This document shows positions 60,959 to 64,000 of a stretch of DNA of 64,000 nt, one piece after another. Position 1 is the first letter of the stretch, and each line of letters opens with the position of its first letter. Below the pieces are notes generated by a model, which saw only the letters and a program-made list of their open reading frames with translations, ran no database searches and was not told the DNA's origin. The DNA comes from Aneurinibacillus sp. Ricciae_BoGa-3. Its GTDB lineage: Bacteria; Bacillota; Bacilli; Aneurinibacillales; Aneurinibacillaceae. Where the stretch lies: NCBI RefSeq assembly GCF_028421645.1, contig NZ_CP116887.1:3536001-3600000 (forward strand), in the 5' to 3' direction. The position numbers were made by a program, and so were the translations under genes.

Positions 60959-61101
60959 CCTTGTTGCTAATGTCCGATAACAGCAGATATGTAAAACACT
61001 CTCTTGTCCTTAGAAGGGAGTAAAAGGTTTCGTATAAAAAATTTTGGCATGGCGCATCCTATCCTTTGGATATAAACCACAATGATGATGGAGGAATTAA
61101 C

Positions 61102-61389
61102 ATGCCACAACGTATTCAGCAAGCAGCACAACAAGCGCAGCAAGGAGCGCAACAAGCGATTCAACAAATTCAACAGATTGCTCAACAACTTCAACAGCAA
61201 GAGCAAAGAAATGCGCAGCAATTTCAACAAATGCAAGGACAAAATAATACACAAGCGACAAATAAGTTTCAAACTTTTGCTCAAGTTGAGCAAAATGCAG
61301 CGCAGCAGTTACAACAAATTCAACAGTTAGCTGCACAGCTACAACAGCAACAATACGGACAAGCTTCACAACAGGGTTCCCAACAATAA
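61102..61389 (+). CDS. Glutamine-rich low-complexity protein
   Basis: 95-aa protein, about half glutamine, made of short Gln-rich blocks (QQAQQGAQQAIQQIQQIAQQ, AAQLQQQQYGQA). Hydrophobic residues at 3-4 spacing suggest an amphipathic coiled coil. RBS GGAGG before ATG 61102, and a strong terminator after it. Composition and neighbours suggest a spore or cell-envelope structural protein, not proven. Confidence 0.7.
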   Translation: MPQRIQQAAQQAQQGAQQAIQQIQQIAQQLQQQEQRNAQQFQQMQGQNNTQATNKFQTFAQVEQNAAQQLQQIQQLAAQLQQQQYGQASQQGSQQ

Positions 61390-61424
61390 TGTGTTTGTAA
61401 AAAGTGTCCGATAATGTGCATAAA

Positions 61425-61458
61425 AACCCCAACACTTCAGTGAAGAGATGTTGGGGTT
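61425..61458 (+). terminator. Terminator of the Gln-rich gene
   Basis: 10-bp stem AACCCCAACA (61425-61434) / TGTTGGGGTT (61449-61458). Confidence 0.8.
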
Positions 61459-61512
61459 AAATTATCCTGTTCGTCTTCGCTTGTTTTATAGTTTTTCATG
61501 TTCTCTCCAAGT

Positions 61513-61761
61513 TCAGTAAGTAAAATAGATAATTTGTTCAAGTCTGATATGATAAGGTGCCGCATTGGATTTAACTAAAATGGAATCTGAAAATATCGCT
61601 TCCAGGGTTCCTTTAATAACCGCGATTGGCGTAGCAACGGATATAATATTCCCTATTTGTAATGTTAAATGATCCATAAATGGAGTTTTTGGGGTTTGTT
61701 CTCGTGCATAACCCACCTGATTAGATACAGGGTAAGCATAAGCAAACATCGGATAATACAT
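61513..61761 (-). CDS. DUF2642-like small spore/envelope protein
   Basis: 82-aa protein. A Tyr-rich start (MYYPMFAYAYPVSNQVGYA) is followed by a small beta-rich domain (LTLQIGNIISVATPIAVIKGTLEAIFSDSILVKSNAAPYHIRLEQIIY) like the DUF2642 coat-associated family. RBS GAAGGTGGCAA before ATG 61761. Confidence 0.65.
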   Translation of the reverse strand: MYYPMFAYAYPVSNQVGYAREQTPKTPFMDHLTLQIGNIISVATPIAVIKGTLEAIFSDSILVKSNAAPYHIRLEQIIYFTY

Positions 61762-61987
61762 TTGCCACCTTCTTCGTTTTTAAAATCATACTAAAGAATA
61801 TATGCAGTATTTAGATACCTGCCTTAGGGCAAATGCCTATTATCTTTTTTATCAAAGCCCCACATCTGATTGCTATTATGTATAACGTTCAATAATGTTT
61901 AGCATCCATTGGACAATCGTCCATACGACTTTTTGGCCCTCCGAATATGTTTAATTCTATAAAAAAATTTATTAGGAGGGAAAGAGA

Positions 61988-62285
61988 ATGCAGGAAAAAA
62001 GGATGAAAGATTATTATCCAGATAAAGCTAAATTATATGGGTTTGTACGACCATGTTAAACCGGTACAGCATACGCACTGTTATCAAAAACACTTTTATA
62101 AAGCGAAAAGCAAAACACTATTCCGTGAAAAATTCACATCGTATAGGTTCATATATTCCAGATCATTGGGGTGCTTATCTTTTGATTCGCCCCACTCATG
62201 TAAAGATTCCTCTTCTACTCATCAATATAAGTGACTGTTTAAGCAACCGACATCACTGTAGGGTATTCATCGTCATCTATTCATA
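61988..62285 (+). pseudogene. Broken small gene, possibly spore-coat related
   Basis: AGGAGGG and ATG 61988 open MQEKRMKDYYPDKAKLYGFV, which stops at 62058. Coding-like sequence goes on in another frame (YDHVKPVQHTHCYQKHFYKA...) and then perhaps a third (HVKIPLLLINISDC). His/Lys/Tyr-rich. It looks like a small coat-type gene with one or two frameshifts. Confidence 0.4.
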
Positions 62286-62310
62286 AATAACGTTCTGATG
62301 TGCCAAATAC

Positions 62311-62320
62311 GTCCGATAAT
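62311..62320 (+). repeat. GTCCGATAAT interspersed motif (one of about six)
   Basis: GTCCGATAAT or a one-base variant lies at 60972-60980, 61406-61415, 62311-62320, 62795-62805 (GTCCCGATAAT), 62823-62832 and 63348-63357, and a weaker form near 60736. All are on the same strand and intergenic. Most are followed 3-8 nt later by ATGTAAA-like sequence. Confidence 0.55.
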
Positions 62321-62331
62321 CTCGCTTATGT

Positions 62332-62368
62332 AAAAATCCGATCTAAGAGTGACTCAGATCGGATTTTT
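62332..62368. terminator. Bidirectional terminator
   Basis: 13-bp stem AAAAATCCGATCT (62332-62344) / AGATCGGATTTTT (62356-62368). The right half recurs near 59868 (AGATCGGATTTTTATTAGA). Confidence 0.85.
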
Positions 62369-62397
62369 ATTAGACGTAGGTACGGGATCTAAGTTGT

Positions 62398-62710
62398 TTA
62401 TCGAATCCTAGACCAATGTGATGCAGGGAATCTACCGGTATAGTAAACTTTATCCAATCGTGAGGGGTTCACAACATTTATAACAAGATCCCCATATTCC
62501 ATGGTTCCACCCCGGGAAGATCAGCTCAGCGGCCTGAAAATCTTCCGAATTGAGCACTGAAATGTCCATAAAAGCATTTGCTGGACCTGTAGGACTCAGA
62601 GCAGCCCACCAAATTTCGTCTCCAGCTTGTCTTATATAATATATTCCACCATCGTCAGCTCTCCATATACCGGTAAGATTTTGTCGTGTATCATATAAAA
62701 CATTTTGCAT
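62398..62710 (-). pseudogene. Small beta-rich protein gene with C-terminal frameshifts
   Basis: From ATG 62710 (GGAGTG upstream) it reads LTGIWRADDGGIYYIRQAGDEIWWAALSPTG and on to about 62530. The matching end TMEYGDLVINVVNPSRLDKVYYTGRFPASHW and TAA 62398-62400 is in another frame. The sense frame instead ends at 62450 with an unrelated tail. Two small indels at 62505-62530 explain it. The GxWRADDGGxYYxRQ pattern occurs in uncharacterised beta-sandwich proteins of bacilli. Confidence 0.6.
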
Positions 62711-62940
62711 TAACGACACTCCTGTTCTCTGGTTTTTAGCCTATCAGTTCGTACATCTTATGCCAGAGAAACATGTATGTTCGCCCAATATGATGTCCCG
62801 ATAATGCAATATAAACATTGGCGTCCGATAATCATATGTAAACCAGCTATAACATAAAGATATTGATATTATGTATCACAAAATCCCCCACTGTTTGTGG
62901 ACAGGGGGGCACGATATTTGTACAAAAATAACTTTTATAC

Positions 62941-62980
62941 AAAAAACGAGCCTTAGAAGCAATTCTAGAGCTCGTTTTTT
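62941..62980. terminator. Hairpin terminator
   Basis: AAAAAACGAGC (62941-62951) / GCTCGTTTTTT (62970-62980), with TAGA/TCTA inside. No gene is supported in 62720-62940 or 62981-63130. Confidence 0.7.
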
Positions 62981-63130
62981 CTTTACTAAATATTTTCATT
63001 TCTAAAACTTTTTTGCAGCGTCCTCCTTACACAGTGAATTTTGTGGCGGGCGAGGAAATTACTTATAAAATATTGTATTGAATGTATTTATGAAACGGCG
63101 AACGTCTACTCAAAATATAAATAATGAAAC

Positions 63131-63352
63131 CAGTTTTAGAGCATCTTAACAATATAGAATTCCTCTACAGCTTCTTGCCTAGGTACGGGATTTCATAGCA
63201 AATAGCAAAAAGGCTTCAACTCTCCCGAAGCCTTTTTTTCTACTCATTAAAATCGCCTCCCTTAATCAAATTAGTAACGCAACGTAATAACAAAGTACGT
63301 AAGGTTATATAGAAATGTGTTATGGACATTTGCCTATTATCCTAGACGTCCG
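63131..63352 (-). repeat. Duplicated leader cassette, copy 2
   Basis: Second copy of the 60549-60738 sequence. The minus-strand ATG 63247 follows the same GGGAGGCGATTTTA; here the frame is 22 codons (MSRKKGFGRVEAFLLFAMKS...) to 63179 and contains the same AAGGCTTC/GAAGCCTT hairpin. Confidence 0.55.
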
Positions 63353-63367
63353 ATAATAACAAAAACT

Positions 63368-63402
63368 AAAGCAGCCCACCTGAACACTAGATGGGCTGCT
63401 TT
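63368..63402. terminator. Hairpin terminator
   Basis: 11-bp stem AAAGCAGCCCA (63368-63378) / TGGGCTGCTTT (63392-63402). In 63403-63628 a Val/Phe-rich frame reads VDSPVYAVVFLILFVCPF with an AGGAGAGG upstream (about 63500), similar to tiny sporulation membrane peptides, but it is not firm. Confidence 0.7.
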
Positions 63403-63628
63403 GCTGTGTCTGATACTCTTTTTCCTATCTTTTTTTGTTATCGTTAGATTGGTAATTTGAATCAGTGACAATAGTCCATTAGCGTTCATATTTTGTCGAG
63501 GAGAGGATATTTGGTTGATTCACCCGTTTACGCAGTTGTTTTTCTGATTCTCTTCGTCTGTCCGTTTTGCCGTTTTGTCGTTATACTGCCGGCAGAACTT
63601 ATTAATTTAATAAACGGAGGTTGTAAAA

Positions 63629-63856
63629 ATGGATGATTTCAAAAAAGAACTCCAAGGGTTAAATGTTGCCGGGTTACAGGCGGACGATATGATTCCTGTC
63701 AGCACTCAAGGCCAGTACTATGATGGGGCTCGACAATGTGGTCATTGTTTTCACCGTTGTTTTAATTGCTTCCATTGTCATCATTGTTTCCGTTGTTTTC
63801 ACCATTGTTTTCACCATTGTTTTCATCATTGCGGTCATTGTGCCCGTTGTTTCTAG
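63629..63856 (+). CDS. Heterocycloanthracin/sonorensin-type bacteriocin precursor (RiPP)
   Basis: 75-aa precursor. The leader MDDFKKELQGLNVAGLQADD...STQGQYYDGARQC matches the conserved leader of the heterocycloanthracin/sonorensin family. The core from about residue 33 has 12 cysteines at 2-3 residue spacing (37, 40, 44, 47, 50, 53, 56, 60, 64, 68, 71, 74) separated by His, Phe, Arg and Asn. In this family a cyclodehydratase converts Cys to thiazol(in)e and an export/processing system releases the core. RBS GGAGG before ATG 63629. The core is unusually rich in FHHC units rather than the CGG units of many members. No maturation gene is within the window. Confidence 0.85.
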   Translation: MDDFKKELQGLNVAGLQADDMIPVSTQGQYYDGARQCGHCFHRCFNCFHCHHCFRCFHHCFHHCFHHCGHCARCF

Positions 63857-64000
63857 GCAAACTGTAAATTAAAGAAAGCCCACGGGGTTTAGGTGTTTCT
63901 TATCTCCTAGTTAGCGTTCACACGCACACGCAATAATAACTAAGAGGATGAACAGAACGAGAATAATCGAAAATTCCCCTCTTTCACAACCAAACATAGT
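63857..64000. other. Right edge, no gene seen
   Basis: An imperfect inverted repeat CTCCTAGTTA / TAACTAAGAGG lies at 63901-63946. Nothing else is supported before the window ends. Confidence 0.4.

Noticed and set aside
60657-61023. Open frames of about 92 codons on both strands
   Set aside because: Neither has an RBS; the plus frame runs straight through a strong terminator and the minus frame has no matching family. They are mirror images of the same sequence composition.
1-64000. CRISPR array
   Set aside because: No regularly spaced identical repeats; the GTCCGATAAT copies have irregular spacing and no constant-length spacers.

Overview
The window looks like the chromosome of an endospore-forming, low-to-medium GC Bacillota (Bacillales; Bacillaceae or Paenibacillaceae). 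The reasons are strong AGGAGG-type ribosome binding sites with ATG, GTG and TTG starts, a CodY regulator, NodB-type deacetylases, CgeB-like glycosyltransferases, spore-coat-like small proteins, a kumamolisin-type protease, a BsrG/TxpA-like type I toxin and a heterocycloanthracin/sonorensin-type peptide precursor. I cannot name the species. The region is accessory in character: at least six insertion sequences, several of them with target duplications I could read, and about fifteen decayed genes.

Layout. 0.3-3.4 kb: a YcgR/YcgQ permease pair, a broken PAS gene and a YitT-family membrane protein. 3.5-14.0 kb: a nine-gene minus-strand catabolic cluster (Zn alcohol dehydrogenase, MFS transporter, LysR regulator, CaiB-type CoA transferase, thiamine-diphosphate enzyme, aldehyde dehydrogenase, citryl-CoA-lyase-like enzyme, type II dehydroquinase, TIM-barrel isomerase), followed by a thioesterase and a decayed Gfo/Idh dehydrogenase. 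An imperfect palindrome of about 38 bp lies at nearly the same distance upstream of both units. 16-20.4 kb: two DoxX-type membrane proteins; one has a perfect FNR-type box, and the other a BlaI-type operator shared with the adjacent blaI-blaR1-like pair. 20.4-28 kb: a decayed iron-permease locus split by an IS3 element, a MarR regulator with a broken azoreductase, and an FAD oxidoreductase gene split by an IS21 element with a 6-bp duplication, followed by a third DoxX.

28-36 kb: a cell-surface or spore-envelope locus, with a MurF-like ligase, a MurE-like remnant, NodB deacetylases on both strands and three tandem CgeB-like glycosyltransferases. 38-42 kb: a cation-diffusion facilitator and the intact FTR1/EfeU iron permease with its lipoprotein, behind tandem Fur boxes. 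42-60 kb: gene fragments and mobile DNA (IS3 relic, IS256 with an internal inversion, IS3, IS110, IS4, a serine-recombinase pseudogene), a decayed tRNA resembling selC, an isolated codY, a kumamolisin-type protease, and a type I toxin-antitoxin unit at 57.5-57.8 kb that is too short for routine gene calling.

59.5-64 kb: small genes that look spore- or envelope-associated (PTAVSPAYAPP repeats, a glutamine-rich protein, a DUF2642-like protein), a short motif GTCCGATAAT scattered between them, a ~190-bp duplicated leader cassette, and at the right edge a 75-aa precursor with a conserved heterocycloanthracin-type leader and a 12-cysteine His/Phe-rich core. That precursor, the CgeB/Mur/NodB locus, the catabolic cluster with its shared palindrome, and the toxin-antitoxin locus are the items I would look at first.
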